From: Flavobacterium azizsancarii
GTDB taxonomy: Bacteria > Bacteroidota > Bacteroidia > Flavobacteriales > Flavobacteriaceae
Direction of reading: 5' to 3'
DNA: 64,000 nucleotides
Assembly (NCBI RefSeq): GCF_027980145.1
Contig: NZ_JAMZNK010000002.1
Location: 175,783 to 239,782 of the forward strand
In this document: one piece after another, positions 1 to 9,730 of the stretch
Numbering within the stretch: the stretch's first letter is position 1
How the letters are laid out: each line of letters begins with the position of its first letter
Position numbers and translations under genes: made by a program
The notes under the pieces: model-generated
Told to the model about the DNA's origin: nothing
The model's input: only the letters and a program-made list of their open reading frames with translations
The model's database searches: none

Positions 1-334
1 CGTTTGAGATTGCTTTTTGATATAAAAAATTATCCAGTTGATATCTGCTAATGCCAAAACCGCCTAACGGAAGATTTGCCGAGGCGACTTTTCCCTTTGA
101 GGTACTAAACTCAAATTTGCTGATGTTTGCAGGGTGTAATTTAGAGATCTCGATATCAAGCCATTTAAGATAAGGCAGAATTTCGTTAGAGACATATTCA
201 CCACATACTTTATGGCGAGGATAAGATGATTTTTCTATTAATGTCACTGACAATCCTTTCTGAGATAGATGTAGAGCACTTGCTAAACCGGCAAGACCAC
301 CGCCTATAATTACTACATCTGAATTTGTTCTCAT
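1..334 (-). CDS. NAD(P)/FAD-dependent oxidoreductase, N-terminal part (runs off window)
   Basis: About 111 N-terminal residues are visible; the rest lies left of the window. The protein begins with a Rossmann dinucleotide fold: MRTNSDVVII then GGGLAG (GxGxxG), and an acidic residue ending the second strand (TLIEK). It is followed by KVCGEYVS, a segment typical of the geranylgeranyl-reductase/FixC-like flavoprotein group, which binds FAD and reduces or oxidises isoprenoid or polyketide-type substrates. The ATG at 334 is the first start in frame. Substrate and pathway cannot be told from this fragment. The family assignment rests on the two motifs and is fairly safe. Confidence 0.8.
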   Translation of the reverse strand, partial: MRTNSDVVIIGGGLAGLASALHLSQKGLSVTLIEKSSYPRHKVCGEYVSNEILPYLKWLDIEISKLHPANISKFEFSTSKGKVASANLPLGGFGISRYQLDNFLYQKAISN

Positions 335-510
335 ACTAAGCAATTTAGCTATTATATCTCAAATAGTATATACATATTGTTAAAATTACCTTGATTTCTT
401 AGTAAAAAAATATGTTTGTGAATAATTATTTACTACAAAGATCATAAACTGAGCAGTTTCCTGAATTACATAATTTTCTTTGATGCTTATAGAATTACTG
501 TCTTAAAATA

Positions 511-543
511 AAAAAACGGGAAGCAGAAGCGTTCCCGTTTTTT
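511..543 (-). terminator. Rho-independent terminator of the DoxD-DoxA gene
   Basis: Inverted repeat AACGGGAA/TTCCCGTT with a short loop and A/T runs on both sides, just past the stop codon of the minus-strand gene ending at 550. Read on the minus strand it has a U-rich tail. Confidence 0.8.
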
Positions 544-549
544 GTTTAA

Positions 550-1554
550 TTATAAATGCGCGGTCCAGACAAGACCACTTATATCTGTTAGTGTTAGTGT
601 ATAATGCCCGTTTTGAAGGTTGGGCTGACCAAATATCGGAATCCGAATTGTTGCTTTTGCTCCAAGCGGAATAATTAAACTATGTGCTCCAGGTTTTATT
701 TTTGCTACATAGTGATTGTTTATCGTTTTAGGAGATAGTTTGGCTAAATCACTTCCGTTCAATTGCAAAAGATAGTTATCGGCAGCATCCTGTAGAGAAA
801 TTCCAATCAGGAACGAGCCATACACATCAACGCCTTCTACACGAAAAACCTCAAAGCTTATTTCATTTCTATCTATTTTTAAGTTGCTGATTTCAAGTTT
901 AGGTTTTACTGATTTATTATGAAGAGTGCCAAAAACACCACCATGAAAATATTGGTTGGTAAATAAAGTAAGCCCTATAATAAAAACAACTACCGCCAGA
1001 AGAATTCGTTTATAAGGCAATAAATTCAATTCTCCCGAACCCAATATTTTAAACCATTTTGTTTGTGTAAAACGAAGATTCTTTTGCATAAAATAAGCAT
1101 CCAGAGAAAGGTAACTGCTGCCCGTTAAGAACAAAGTAAATCCTGAAGCCAGTCCTAAAATCCCAATTTGCCATTCGTCCAGACAGGTAGTTCCGATCCA
1201 GCCCGAAGCCAGTAAAATACCAAATGCCAATAAGAAAATTCCAATACTCATAAGTCGGGTAAAAAGCCCCAGAATCATTGCCAGACCAACAATCCCTTCA
1301 ATAATAGTAAAAGCTACCATATTGATCCATAAAGCATCAGGATGTGTGACTAAATATTCTATGACTGGTTTTATTCCAAGAGCATTAGGTAAAAAATGAT
1401 TGAATTTTTCTCCAATATAACCAGCTTCGTCCTGAATTAATTTATTTTCGAGAACAAGTCGCCTCCAAAAGGCAGAAAAATAAGTCCAGCCCACAACCAG
1501 ACGCAAGGCTAAAGCAGCTATAGAAGCGGCATTAAAAGTTTTTTGATGTTGCAT
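550..1554 (-). CDS. DoxD-DoxA fusion membrane protein (thiosulfate:quinone oxidoreductase-like)
   Basis: 334 residues. The N-terminal half (about 1-205) is a four- to five-helix membrane domain like DoxD, with conserved-looking segments LVVGWTYFSAFWRR, ATHPD-like LVTHPDALW and LASGWIGTTCLDEWQIG. The C-terminal part (about 215-334), after one more membrane helix, is a soluble DoxA-like beta domain. In Acidianus DoxD and DoxA are two subunits of thiosulfate:quinone oxidoreductase; single-chain fusions are known in Bacteroidota, where thiosulfate oxidation is not proven. It sits 30 bases downstream of a small membrane-anchored gene on the same strand, probably co-transcribed. Family call is confident, activity is not. 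Confidence 0.8.
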   Translation of the reverse strand: MQHQKTFNAASIAALALRLVVGWTYFSAFWRRLVLENKLIQDEAGYIGEKFNHFLPNALGIKPVIEYLVTHPDALWINMVAFTIIEGIVGLAMILGLFTRLMSIGIFLLAFGILLASGWIGTTCLDEWQIGILGLASGFTLFLTGSSYLSLDAYFMQKNLRFTQTKWFKILGSGELNLLPYKRILLAVVVFIIGLTLFTNQYFHGGVFGTLHNKSVKPKLEISNLKIDRNEISFEVFRVEGVDVYGSFLIGISLQDAADNYLLQLNGSDLAKLSPKTINNHYVAKIKPGAHSLIIPLGAKATIRIPIFGQPNLQNGHYTLTLTDISGLVWTAHL

Positions 1555-1584
1555 TTTATAAAATTTTAAAAAATAATAATTGTT

Positions 1585-2001
1585 TTAAGCAAGGCATGAA
1601 GCAACCGGCGGGGCAATTTTTAGATTTTTAAAGACTATAAAAAGAGCAGGATAATGAATAGAACTCTTTTCGAATTCGAATCCAGGATGAATTTGTAATG
1701 AATAGGAAAGTAAGTTTTCCTGTATTTGAAAACGAAATACTTGCAATCCCGGAATTACTGGTGACTGAGGTATCGAAAAGGATTTTTTGTAAACAGTGCT
1801 TTTCTGAATTATATGAACGCTACAAGATCCCTGAACAGGCAAGGAGGTAAGACTTTTTTGAGAAATTTCTACAGATTCGATTCCCGCAAGATGCAGGACA
1901 GATTTTTTGACATGGCAATGAGAAAAAGCGTAGATCAAACCCACAACCAGCAAAAGCTGCTTGAAATAACCAAGGAAAAGAGTTGGGGTTTTTAATTTCA
2001 T
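1585..2001 (-). CDS. Hypothetical membrane-anchored protein upstream of DoxD-DoxA
   Basis: 138 residues from the ATG at 2001, which is preceded by TTTATAAA just like the start of the following gene; an upstream in-frame GTG at 2028 is less likely. One N-terminal hydrophobic segment (about 10-28, LLLVVGLIYAF) is followed by a region with several Ser/Val-rich strands and Cys residues (SHCH near 29-32, SCSV near 59-62 and SCLA at the C-terminus). I do not recognise a family. The last four residues are SCLA. Its position 30 bases before the DoxD-DoxA gene suggests one operon and perhaps an accessory role. Confidence 0.6.
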   Translation of the reverse strand: MKLKTPTLFLGYFKQLLLVVGLIYAFSHCHVKKSVLHLAGIESVEISQKSLTSLPVQGSCSVHIIQKSTVYKKSFSIPQSPVIPGLQVFRFQIQENLLSYSLQIHPGFEFEKSSIHYPALFIVFKNLKIAPPVASCLA

Positions 2002-2385
2002 TTTATAAAAATAGTATTTAAAAAACACTTACGCCACTTTTTTTATAATGTTAACACCATCAAAGTTCCGGTTATGCTTCCGAATTAGAAAGAGAGAAAC
2101 GGAATCTGCGGATTTACGAAGCAATATAGAAAACTGTTTTTTTAGTAGAATAAAGTCAGTTATCCTTTATTTTGATTCAATATATTTTTTGTCGAATTAT
2201 AGCGATTATGCCATTAGGAAAATGTACCATTTCAGAAATTACGCGGTTGTACTATAATAATGATTATATTTATTGTAGGATTAATTTACCTATAACCAGT
2301 ACTAATCCAGGGGATATCTAGTATAAATATCGTTTAAAGTTATATTTTAAGTAGCCAGTAATAATCAATTAACAACTTAGTAGTT
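2002..2385. other. Intergenic region between divergent genes
   Basis: AT-rich divergent spacer between the minus-strand hypothetical gene and the lipase gene, which must hold promoters in both directions. No clear TAnnTTTG element or inverted repeat stands out. A 69-codon open frame at 2048-2257 has no family resemblance and no plausible start context, so I treat it as noise. Confidence 0.4.
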
Positions 2386-3489
2386 ATGAAATTTTTTAAA
2401 TTATTATTAGTAATCGTATGTTTTTTATTTTCTATGGCCTATAGTAATGCGCAGGATTTAAAACCCGGGTTTGATAAAGAAGAATATAGGGAGTTGATTT
2501 ATATCGCTGCTCAATCGACGGAATCTCCGGAAAAAGCTAAGACAATCCCTCAACCTGAACACTCAAAACTAATATACAGAAGCAAACCAATTGGCTTAGA
2601 CAATCTATGGGAATTATGGCTCAAAGATGGTAATACAGCTGTGTTATGCACCAGAGGAACTACTGAAAAAAGCGAAAGCTGGCTTGCGAATCTTTATGCG
2701 GCAATGACTCCGGCAAAAGGAGAATTGAAAATATCTAATACCGATACTTTTAAATATGAATTGTCAGACAATAAAAATGCGGCCGTTCATACTGGATATC
2801 TTTTAAGTACCGCTTTTATTTCTAAAGAAATGGTTCCAAAAATTGATTCCTGTTACAAAGCAGGAATTAAGAATTTCATAATTATGGGACATAGTCAGGG
2901 TGGAGGCATAAGTTATTTGCTGACGGCTCATTTTTATAATTTGCAAAGCAAAGGAGTTTTACCGGCTGATATTCGTTTTAAAACCTATTGTAGTGCAGCT
3001 CCTAAACCCGGAAATTTATATTTTGCCTATGATTACGAAAACAAGACCCAAAATGGCTGGGCATACAATGTTGTGAGTGCTGTAGATTGGGTTCCTCAAA
3101 CTCCTTTTTCAGTCGAAATGCCGGACGATTTACCCGTTGTAAGTCCAGTGGCAATGCTGGAAGAAACAATAAAAAAACAATCTTTTTTTAAAAGAATGTT
3201 CTTAAATATGGTATACGGCAAACTCACTAATCCATCACTTAAAACGGTTAAGACATATCAAAAATTATTAGGGCAGGAAATGGCAAAAAGAGTACAAAAA
3301 ATTCTACCGGAATTTGTTCCTCCTAAATTTTATAATAGCAATAATTATGTTCGAACAGGTACTACTATTGTACTTTATCCAAATGACAATGACGAGAATT
3401 ATTATAAAAAATTCCCTAATGACAGTAAAGATTTAATGATACATCATTCTTTTCCTCCATACTTGTATCTTTTAGACCAACTTAAATAG
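2386..3489 (+). CDS. Secreted lipase class 3 family protein
   Basis: 367 residues with a clear Sec signal peptide (MKFFKLLLVIVCFLFSMAYSNA, cut near residue 22). The nucleophile elbow IIMGHSQGGGIS (GHSQG, around residue 170) is the GxSxG motif of alpha/beta hydrolases. The upstream segment NTAVLCTRGTTEKSESWLANL resembles the oxyanion strand of class 3 lipases (VxxRGT). A later VDWVPQTPF carries a candidate catalytic Asp, and HHSFPPYLY near the C-terminus a candidate His. It likely hydrolyses ester lipids in the periplasm or outside the cell. It stands alone, followed by a terminator, with no operon partners. Confidence 0.8.
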   Translation: MKFFKLLLVIVCFLFSMAYSNAQDLKPGFDKEEYRELIYIAAQSTESPEKAKTIPQPEHSKLIYRSKPIGLDNLWELWLKDGNTAVLCTRGTTEKSESWLANLYAAMTPAKGELKISNTDTFKYELSDNKNAAVHTGYLLSTAFISKEMVPKIDSCYKAGIKNFIIMGHSQGGGISYLLTAHFYNLQSKGVLPADIRFKTYCSAAPKPGNLYFAYDYENKTQNGWAYNVVSAVDWVPQTPFSVEMPDDLPVVSPVAMLEETIKKQSFFKRMFLNMVYGKLTNPSLKTVKTYQKLLGQEMAKRVQKILPEFVPPKFYNSNNYVRTGTTIVLYPNDNDENYYKKFPNDSKDLMIHHSFPPYLYLLDQLK

Positions 3490-3513
3490 CGATATTAAGC
3501 ATTGCAAAATTAG

Positions 3514-3551
3514 AAAACAGAACGGTTAAGTATAATTGTTCTGTTTTTTTT
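3514..3551 (+). terminator. Rho-independent terminator after the lipase gene
   Basis: AAAACAGAAC pairs with GTTCTGTTTT around a 14-base loop, followed by a long T run. It begins 25 bases after the stop codon. Confidence 0.85.
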
Positions 3552-4245
3552 GTGCCTTATTGTTTCAGAAATGTGCAATGCCTAATTCTTTTCAATTTAT
3601 CAGAACAGATTAAATCCTATAGTAATAACTTCAATACTAACAGGTCCTTAAATCCCGTACAACAAGCCTGTTTGCAATAACTATTTCCAAAGTTAGAATT
3701 GTGTTTTAACTACATTAAGATACAAAGCTAAAAAGCGAATAAGCCCTGTAAAACGTCTTGTTTTGGACAACCGATTGTTTTTTTTAAGCGTTCTCCTGAC
3801 TATTGTTTTATTCTTTATAAATGGGGAATAAATTTGTTATATATAATGTTTTTCAAACTCGTATTGTATTTTTAGCACGTTTTTCTTCTAATTTTTAATT
3901 TTTTAAGAGCTGTAAATTTAAAATAATTATGAAATGCTTTCTTTTATGTTTTTTTTACTGTTTTTCTAAATTGCCTGTTAAATCAAAAAAATAATTATCT
4001 TATTTGTTTAATTTTTAGAATAATACTTATTTTTTTAACTTTAAAAATAAGTATAGTGTATTATTATGGGTCGATTTTTTTGTAATATGTAAAAATAAAT
4101 AACACAACCGATTGCGTATTATTTAAATTTATTTACTTTTGTTTCATTCGTTAGAATTTTAGTAGGAACTGACTATCGAAAAAAGATGTTCTTATTGTTT
4201 AATGAAACTTACTAACCAAAGTATTAACCAACTAAATTAATTTCT
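3552..4245. other. Long AT-rich leader region before the first SusC gene
   Basis: About 690 bases with no convincing gene. The last third carries the SusC promoter (4112-4141) and a roughly 100-base untranslated leader. The rest is AT-rich with no repeat that I could pair well. Confidence 0.5.
4112..4141 (+). promoter_or_regulatory. Bacteroidota-type promoter for the first susCD operon
   Basis: TTG at 4112-4114, a 19-base spacer, then TACTTTTG at 4134-4141, a full match to the TTG/TAnnTTTG sigma-ABfr consensus. The start codon is about 100 bases downstream. Confidence 0.75.
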
Positions 4246-7200
4246 ATGATTAACTTTTTTATTATTAAAAAAACAAAACTCTTAAATTGTTTTGGGTTTT
4301 TATGCCTGATGTTTTTGTTTTCGCAAAACACCTCGGCACAAACCACAGTAACTGGAATCGTTTCTGACAGCAACGGTCCTATACCGGGAGCTAATGTGAG
4401 TATTAAAGGCACTAAAACGGGTGTCATTACAGGTTTTGACGGGAATTATTCTATTGCAAATGTGCCTAATAATGCTGTTTTAATTTTTAGTTTTTTAGGT
4501 TTAACGAATAAAGAAATTGCTGTTCAGGGCAAAAATAATATCAATGTGGTGCTCGAAGAAAACTTAAGCAATCTTCAGGAAGTGGTTGTGATAGGGTACG
4601 GTGCACAGCGCAAAGAAGCTGTAACGGGTTCTGTTGCTTCTATAACCGGAGATGATTTGAGGGAAGTTCCGGGAGCCAATATTACGCAGGCTTTGCAAGG
4701 GAGAATTGCGGGGGTCGAAATGACACAAACCTCATCAAAACCGGGTGCTTCAATGCAAATCAGAATTCGTGGTACGCGCTCACTTAATGCGAGCAATGAT
4801 CCGCTGGTAGTTCTTGACGGTATTCCTTTTGCGGGATCAATTGGTGATATTAATCCAACGGATATTAAAAGCGTTGACATCCTTAAAGATGCTTCGGCTA
4901 CTGCGATTTACGGATCTCGTGGTGCAAATGGGGTTATATTAGTAACCACCAATAAAGGTAAAAAAGGACAAAAGGCAAGATTTACTTTTGATAATTATTA
5001 CGGTTTGAAAAGTGTATTTGCCCGCTACCCAATGATGGACGGCGAGAAATTTGTAAAGCTTCGTACAGCCGCAGGAATTTATACCAATGGTTTAGACGAA
5101 TCTAATACTACAAATACAGACTGGCAGGATTTATTTTACGGAACGGGTATGGTTACAAGTAATGATTTTGGAGTGTCCGGCGGAACAGAAAACGGTTCTT
5201 ATAATTTTGGTATCGGACATTATAAAGACGAAGCAGTTATTCCGGGTCAGGATTACGAGCGTATTTCACTGCGTGCTTCTGTAGATCAGGAAATAGGCAG
5301 GTCTTTTCGCTTTGGTATTACTACAAATAATAATTATTCGATTACCAACGGAAGTAATTTGTCAATGTATGGTGTACTGAACAGTTCGCCAATAGCGAAT
5401 CCTTACAATCCGGATGGCTCTTTAAAAAGAGTAATTGAGATGCCGTTGGACCAGCAATGGGTTTATACCAGAGAAAGTGTAGAGAATCTGGGAGATAAAT
5501 GGATCAACCAGACCAGAGCGTTCGGTTCTTATAATAATATCTATGGCGAGGTGAAGATTCCCGGAATAGAAGGTTTAAAATACCGTGCCAATGTAGGTCT
5601 TAATTTCCGCATGACGGATTCGGGAAGTTACACGGGCGAAGGTGTTTTTAGTGCAACGCCTACTACGCCTTCAACTGCTAATATAGGACATTCACTAACT
5701 ACCAACTGGGTGCTTGAAAATCTATTGACATATGATCGTACTTTCTCAGAAAAACACAAAATAAATGTGGTTGGATTGTATTCTGCAGAACAAACTTCTT
5801 TCAACAGTTCGTCTGTATCGGCAAGAGATATTCCTTCAGATGCTTTTCAATTTTATAATTTAGGACATGCAGCAGGTGAAATCACAATTAACCCCAACGA
5901 TCAAAATTATTACAAAAGTGGCTTGATGTCCTGGATGGGGCGCGCGATGTATTCGTATGACAACCGCTATATGATAACGGCTACGGTACGTTCTGATGCT
6001 TCTTCTAGGTTGGCAGACGGGCATAAATGGAATACTTATCCGGCAGTATCGGTGGGATGGAATGTTAAAAATGAATCATTCTTAAAAGAGGTTGGATTTC
6101 TGGACGCCTTAAAACTTCGTGTGGGTTATGGAGAAACGTCAAACCAATCGATTAATCCTTATGCAACACTTGGACGTTTGAGCACTAGACCATACAATTT
6201 TGGTACTGATTACGCTGTTGGATATTATGTGTCTGAATTGCCTAACCCGAATTTAGGTTGGGAATATTCTTCGACATGGAACTACGGACTGGATTTTTCT
6301 ATCTTAAAAAATCGTTTGTCAGCGACTGTAGAGTATTATGTAACAGATACAAAAGATATTTTGCTGGGTGTTAATCTTCCAAGTACATCCGGGGTAACAA
6401 GTTATACAGGAAATATAGGACAGTCTCAGAATAAAGGTATCGAATTTTCATTAAACGGTGTCATATTAGACAATGCCGGTGGCTGGACTTGGGAAGCAGG
6501 AGTTAATTTCTATTCTAATAAAAACAAATTAGTAGCATTGGCTTCAGGACAAGACAGGGACGAAAGCAACTGGTGGTTTGTGGGCAAGCCAATCAATGTA
6601 ATTTATGATTATGAAAAAATTGGACTTTGGCAGCAAGGAGATGCTAACTTAACAAAATACGAACCGGGAGGAAATGCGGGAATGATTAAAGTAAAATATA
6701 CGGGAGATTTTAATGCAGATGGAAGTCCAACAAGACAAATAGGACCAGAGGACAGACAGGTAATGAAAGTTGATCCTGATTTTCAGGGCGGTTTTAATAC
6801 TCGTGTAGCGTACAAAGGATTCGATTTAACAGCAGTTGGAGCTTTCCAGAGCGGAGGTATTTTAATCAGTACACTTTATTCTTCGTCTGGTTATCTTAAT
6901 ATGTTGAGTGGGCGCAGAGGAAATGTTGATGTAGATTACTGGACACCGGAAAATACAGATGCCAAATATCCAAAACCGGGTGGTATTGCAAGCGGTGATA
7001 ATCCGAAATACGGTTCTACTTTAGGATATTTTGATGCGTCGTATTTAAAAATTCGTACCATTTCGTTGGGTTATAATTTCAAACAGAAATTTATTGAAGA
7101 TGCAGGATTGCAAAAATTCCGTATTTACTGTACCATACAAAATCCATTTGTTATGTTTTCGCCTTACCACAAAGAGTCAGGAATGGATCCTGAAACAAAC

Positions 7201-7317
7201 TCATACGGTGATGAGAATGCTGCGGTAACCACTGAGTATAAAAAACGTTTACTGACTTTAGGAACGAATACTCCGGCAACACGTAACTTCTTGATTGGTT
7301 TTAATTTAACATTTTAA
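4246..7317 (+). CDS. SusC/RagA-type TonB-linked outer membrane transporter
   Basis: 1023 residues. Signal peptide at about 1-31 (FLFSQNTSA), then a carboxypeptidase-regulatory-like beta-sandwich (about 33-110: VTGIVSDSNGPIPGANVSIKG), a TonB-box-like stretch (LQEVVVIGYG), a plug domain (about 115-230, including RIRGTRSLNASNDPLVVLDGIP and AIYGSRGANGVILVTT), and a 22-strand barrel ending in a C-terminal Phe (LIGFNLTF). SusC proteins import large nutrients across the outer membrane using TonB energy, with SusD as a lid. The SusD gene follows after 11 bases. No glycosidase or peptidase lies next to the pair, so the substrate is unknown. Promoter with consensus elements at 4112-4141. Confidence 0.95.
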   Translation: MINFFIIKKTKLLNCFGFLCLMFLFSQNTSAQTTVTGIVSDSNGPIPGANVSIKGTKTGVITGFDGNYSIANVPNNAVLIFSFLGLTNKEIAVQGKNNINVVLEENLSNLQEVVVIGYGAQRKEAVTGSVASITGDDLREVPGANITQALQGRIAGVEMTQTSSKPGASMQIRIRGTRSLNASNDPLVVLDGIPFAGSIGDINPTDIKSVDILKDASATAIYGSRGANGVILVTTNKGKKGQKARFTFDNYYGLKSVFARYPMMDGEKFVKLRTAAGIYTNGLDESNTTNTDWQDLFYGTGMVTSNDFGVSGGTENGSYNFGIGHYKDEAVIPGQDYERISLRASVDQEIGRSFRFGITTNNNYSITNGSNLSMYGVLNSSPIANPYNPDGSLKRVIEMPLDQQWVYTRESVENLGDKWINQTRAFGSYNNIYGEVKIPGIEGLKYRANVGLNFRMTDSGSYTGEGVFSATPTTPSTANIGHSLTTNWVLENLLTYDRTFSEKHKINVVGLYSAEQTSFNSSSVSARDIPSDAFQFYNLGHAAGEITINPNDQNYYKSGLMSWMGRAMYSYDNRYMITATVRSDASSRLADGHKWNTYPAVSVGWNVKNESFLKEVGFLDALKLRVGYGETSNQSINPYATLGRLSTRPYNFGTDYAVGYYVSELPNPNLGWEYSSTWNYGLDFSILKNRLSATVEYYVTDTKDILLGVNLPSTSGVTSYTGNIGQSQNKGIEFSLNGVILDNAGGWTWEAGVNFYSNKNKLVALASGQDRDESNWWFVGKPINVIYDYEKIGLWQQGDANLTKYEPGGNAGMIKVKYTGDFNADGSPTRQIGPEDRQVMKVDPDFQGGFNTRVAYKGFDLTAVGAFQSGGILISTLYSSSGYLNMLSGRRGNVDVDYWTPENTDAKYPKPGGIASGDNPKYGSTLGYFDASYLKIRTISLGYNFKQKFIEDAGLQKFRIYCTIQNPFVMFSPYHKESGMDPETNSYGDENAAVTTEYKKRLLTLGTNTPATRNFLIGFNLTF

Positions 7318-7328
7318 AAAAGAAAAAA

Positions 7329-9251
7329 ATGAAACGTATACAAATAAGAACTTTTATAGCAACAACGATTATGATGTTGTTTTTAGGGTCGTGCAACGAA
7401 ATTTTAGATGAACAGCCAAGAAGCATTTACGAGCCCGGATTTTTTAAGACAGAAAAAGGGGTTTACGGAGGATTAACTTCCATGTATGCTCACTTGCGTT
7501 ATATTTACGGACCTGCTTATTATTACAATACATTGGTAACAGGTACAGACGAAGCTACCTACGGACAAAGTGCTGACAATAACTTTAAGGATATGGATTT
7601 GTCCGGAGTAGGTTCTGTCACATCAACAAGCAGTCGTACAGATGGATTATGGACTTCTACATTTCCTAATATTAATACGGCAAGTGGTATTATAGAAAAT
7701 GCGGCGGCAGTAGGAACGATCTCTGAGGGTCTGATTGCGGAAGCAAGGTTTTTTCGCGCTTTTGATTATTTTCTTTTAGTGCAGACTTTTGGCGGTGTGC
7801 CTTTAGATTTGGGTGCAGGAGAGTTAAAATTCAATACAAACCCTGTGAGGACTTCAACTCGTAATACGGTTCCTGAGGTATATACCAAAGGGATATTTCC
7901 TGATTTATTAACGGCAATAAATGATTTGCCAGCACTGGGTAGAGTAAAGGGGGGAGTGACTAAAACAGTTGCAAGATTGTATTTGTCTAAAGCATATTTA
8001 ACTTATGCATGGTGGCTTCAAAATCCTAATAATATCCCAACTTATCCTGCTGCTGACAGAACAGATCCTGATGGACATGATGCGCAGTGGTATTTTCAAA
8101 AAGCATATGATATAGCAACAGAAGGTATTGACAATCCCGGACCTTTTAATTTACAAAATACATATTATGATGTTAATGTAGGCGTAAATGATCGTAATAG
8201 CGAAATACTGTTATATGCAGATCATACAGAAACAAGTGAATTTTATAACGCGAGCAGTCTTACGTATTCTAATGGTGCCGCACCCGAGAATTTTTCAGGA
8301 TGGATGATGACTTGGAATTACACAAATATCAGAAGTGCAGGTGTCAGTTCTATTCAGCGTGAAGCCTCACAACCATTAGGGCGTCCCTGGGTACGTATGT
8401 GTCCAACAATTGGTGTAATAACAAACACTTTTGCTGACAAAACAAATGACTCACGCTACGATGGTACTTTTACGACGGTATATCGTGGTAACTGGAATAA
8501 AGCAGGAAATACTGCTGCAACACTTATCAATGCAAATGGTTTACCGGTTAGTCCTGGTGGTGCAATTCTAACTTTCCTGAACACGGATAATCCGGGTGTT
8601 GTATATGCAACAGCTACAGCAAACATTGGCGCAGGATTATTGGCAGGAAGATCAGATTTTGTTATTAACCCAAGTGGAATTAGCAGAATTGTATATCCGG
8701 GTCTATGGAAATTAGGCGTTTATCGCACGGATAACGGAACGGGATTAGGACAGCCCAATGCAGCAAGTACACGCCCTTTTAATATCGCCAAGTTCTCTGA
8801 GTTGTATTTTGTTGCAGCTGAAGCAGCTGTAAAAGGAGCATCACCAAAAGGAGGAAAAAGTGCCAGAGAATTAATTAATGTGATTCGTGCACGTGCCGGA
8901 AAATGGAGATGGGATAATAACGGAAATACTGCAAAAGTAGCAGACAACAGTACTGCTCTAACAGCGGCTACTCCAGCAATTATTGATCTTAATTATATTT
9001 TGGCAGAGCGTTCACGAGAATATTATGCTGAAGGATACCGTTGGTTTGATTTAGTGCGTACCCAAAAATGGGAAGAATTAGCAGGCTCTTATCAAATTTG
9101 CGGAAGTAATTACGGCGATCACACTCCTGTAACTGTAACGAGAACAATAGACAAACATCATTATTTGCGCCCTATTCCGCAGGCTCAACTCGACGGAATG
9201 GTCATGACGCCTTCAGAGAAAGCAGCGTATCAGAATCCGGGTTATGAATAA
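7329..9251 (+). CDS. SusD/RagB-family nutrient-binding lipoprotein
   Basis: 640 residues. Lipoprotein signal MMLFLGSC with the lipidated Cys at about residue 22. The N-terminal SusD-like region (NEILDEQPRSIYEPGFF, then helices with TPR-like spacing) and the C-terminal RagB region are both recognisable: IAKFSELYFVAAEAAVKG, ELINVIRARAG, ILAERSREYYAEGYRWFDLVRTQKW and YLRPIPQAQLD are signature stretches. It forms the surface lid of the SusC transporter encoded immediately upstream and captures the ligand. At 640 residues it is longer than typical SusD proteins (about 500-550). It closes the operon, with a terminator 200 bases downstream. Confidence 0.95.
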   Translation: MKRIQIRTFIATTIMMLFLGSCNEILDEQPRSIYEPGFFKTEKGVYGGLTSMYAHLRYIYGPAYYYNTLVTGTDEATYGQSADNNFKDMDLSGVGSVTSTSSRTDGLWTSTFPNINTASGIIENAAAVGTISEGLIAEARFFRAFDYFLLVQTFGGVPLDLGAGELKFNTNPVRTSTRNTVPEVYTKGIFPDLLTAINDLPALGRVKGGVTKTVARLYLSKAYLTYAWWLQNPNNIPTYPAADRTDPDGHDAQWYFQKAYDIATEGIDNPGPFNLQNTYYDVNVGVNDRNSEILLYADHTETSEFYNASSLTYSNGAAPENFSGWMMTWNYTNIRSAGVSSIQREASQPLGRPWVRMCPTIGVITNTFADKTNDSRYDGTFTTVYRGNWNKAGNTAATLINANGLPVSPGGAILTFLNTDNPGVVYATATANIGAGLLAGRSDFVINPSGISRIVYPGLWKLGVYRTDNGTGLGQPNAASTRPFNIAKFSELYFVAAEAAVKGASPKGGKSARELINVIRARAGKWRWDNNGNTAKVADNSTALTAATPAIIDLNYILAERSREYYAEGYRWFDLVRTQKWEELAGSYQICGSNYGDHTPVTVTRTIDKHHYLRPIPQAQLDGMVMTPSEKAAYQNPGYE

Positions 9252-9730
9252 AGATTGTTATTTCGATTCCGAAACTTAGGGAGAGAAATCGTACTGAAAA
9301 TTCAGCAAAGATTGGTGTTTTTAGGAATGAAGTTACGATTGCGATTTCTCATTCTTCGAAATGACAAGATTGCGATGATTTATCGAGAAGGAAATTTTAA
9401 ATAAAGCATTATTACGGCATTTCATATAAGTGGTTATCGTTAGTTTTTGTAAAAAGCCGGGAGTTTATTCTTCCGGCTTTTGTTTTTTATTTGAGGTTTA
9501 TAATCTGATATATTTTGAACAATCAAAAACGACCAGGTTTTCTTAATGAAAAGTTAAGTTTACGTTTTTTGATACTATATTTTTTTTGTCAGAAAATTTT
9601 AGAATAAATTTTCTGTTCTTTGTAGATTAAATTTCACTAAAAAAGTAACAAAGTATAAGTCTTAGCGACCAATTTAAAGTACAATATTATTAGGTAATTT
9701 AAGTTAAGACTAATCATCGTATTTGCGTTT
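9252..9730. other. Intergenic region with repeat-like sequence and terminator
   Basis: Contains an inverted repeat GAGAAATCG (9283-9291)/CGATTTCTC (9342-9350) around GCAAAGATTGGT, a sequence also found inverted near 55010; this looks like a degraded copy of a dispersed intergenic repeat. A terminator follows at 9451. The last 240 bases before the sigma factor gene are AT-rich with no clean promoter match. Confidence 0.5.
9451..9487 (+). terminator. Rho-independent terminator of the first susCD operon
   Basis: AAAGCCGG/CCGGCTTT stem with a loop of about 12 bases, preceded by A residues and followed by TTTTGTTTTTT. Confidence 0.85.

Noticed and set aside
2048..2257. 69-codon plus-strand frame in the divergent spacer
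   Set aside because: No recognisable domain or start context; composition fits random AT-rich sequence.
4246..9251. Calling the first susCD pair a polysaccharide utilisation locus
   Set aside because: No glycoside hydrolase, polysaccharide lyase or sulfatase gene lies next to it, so the substrate class is open.
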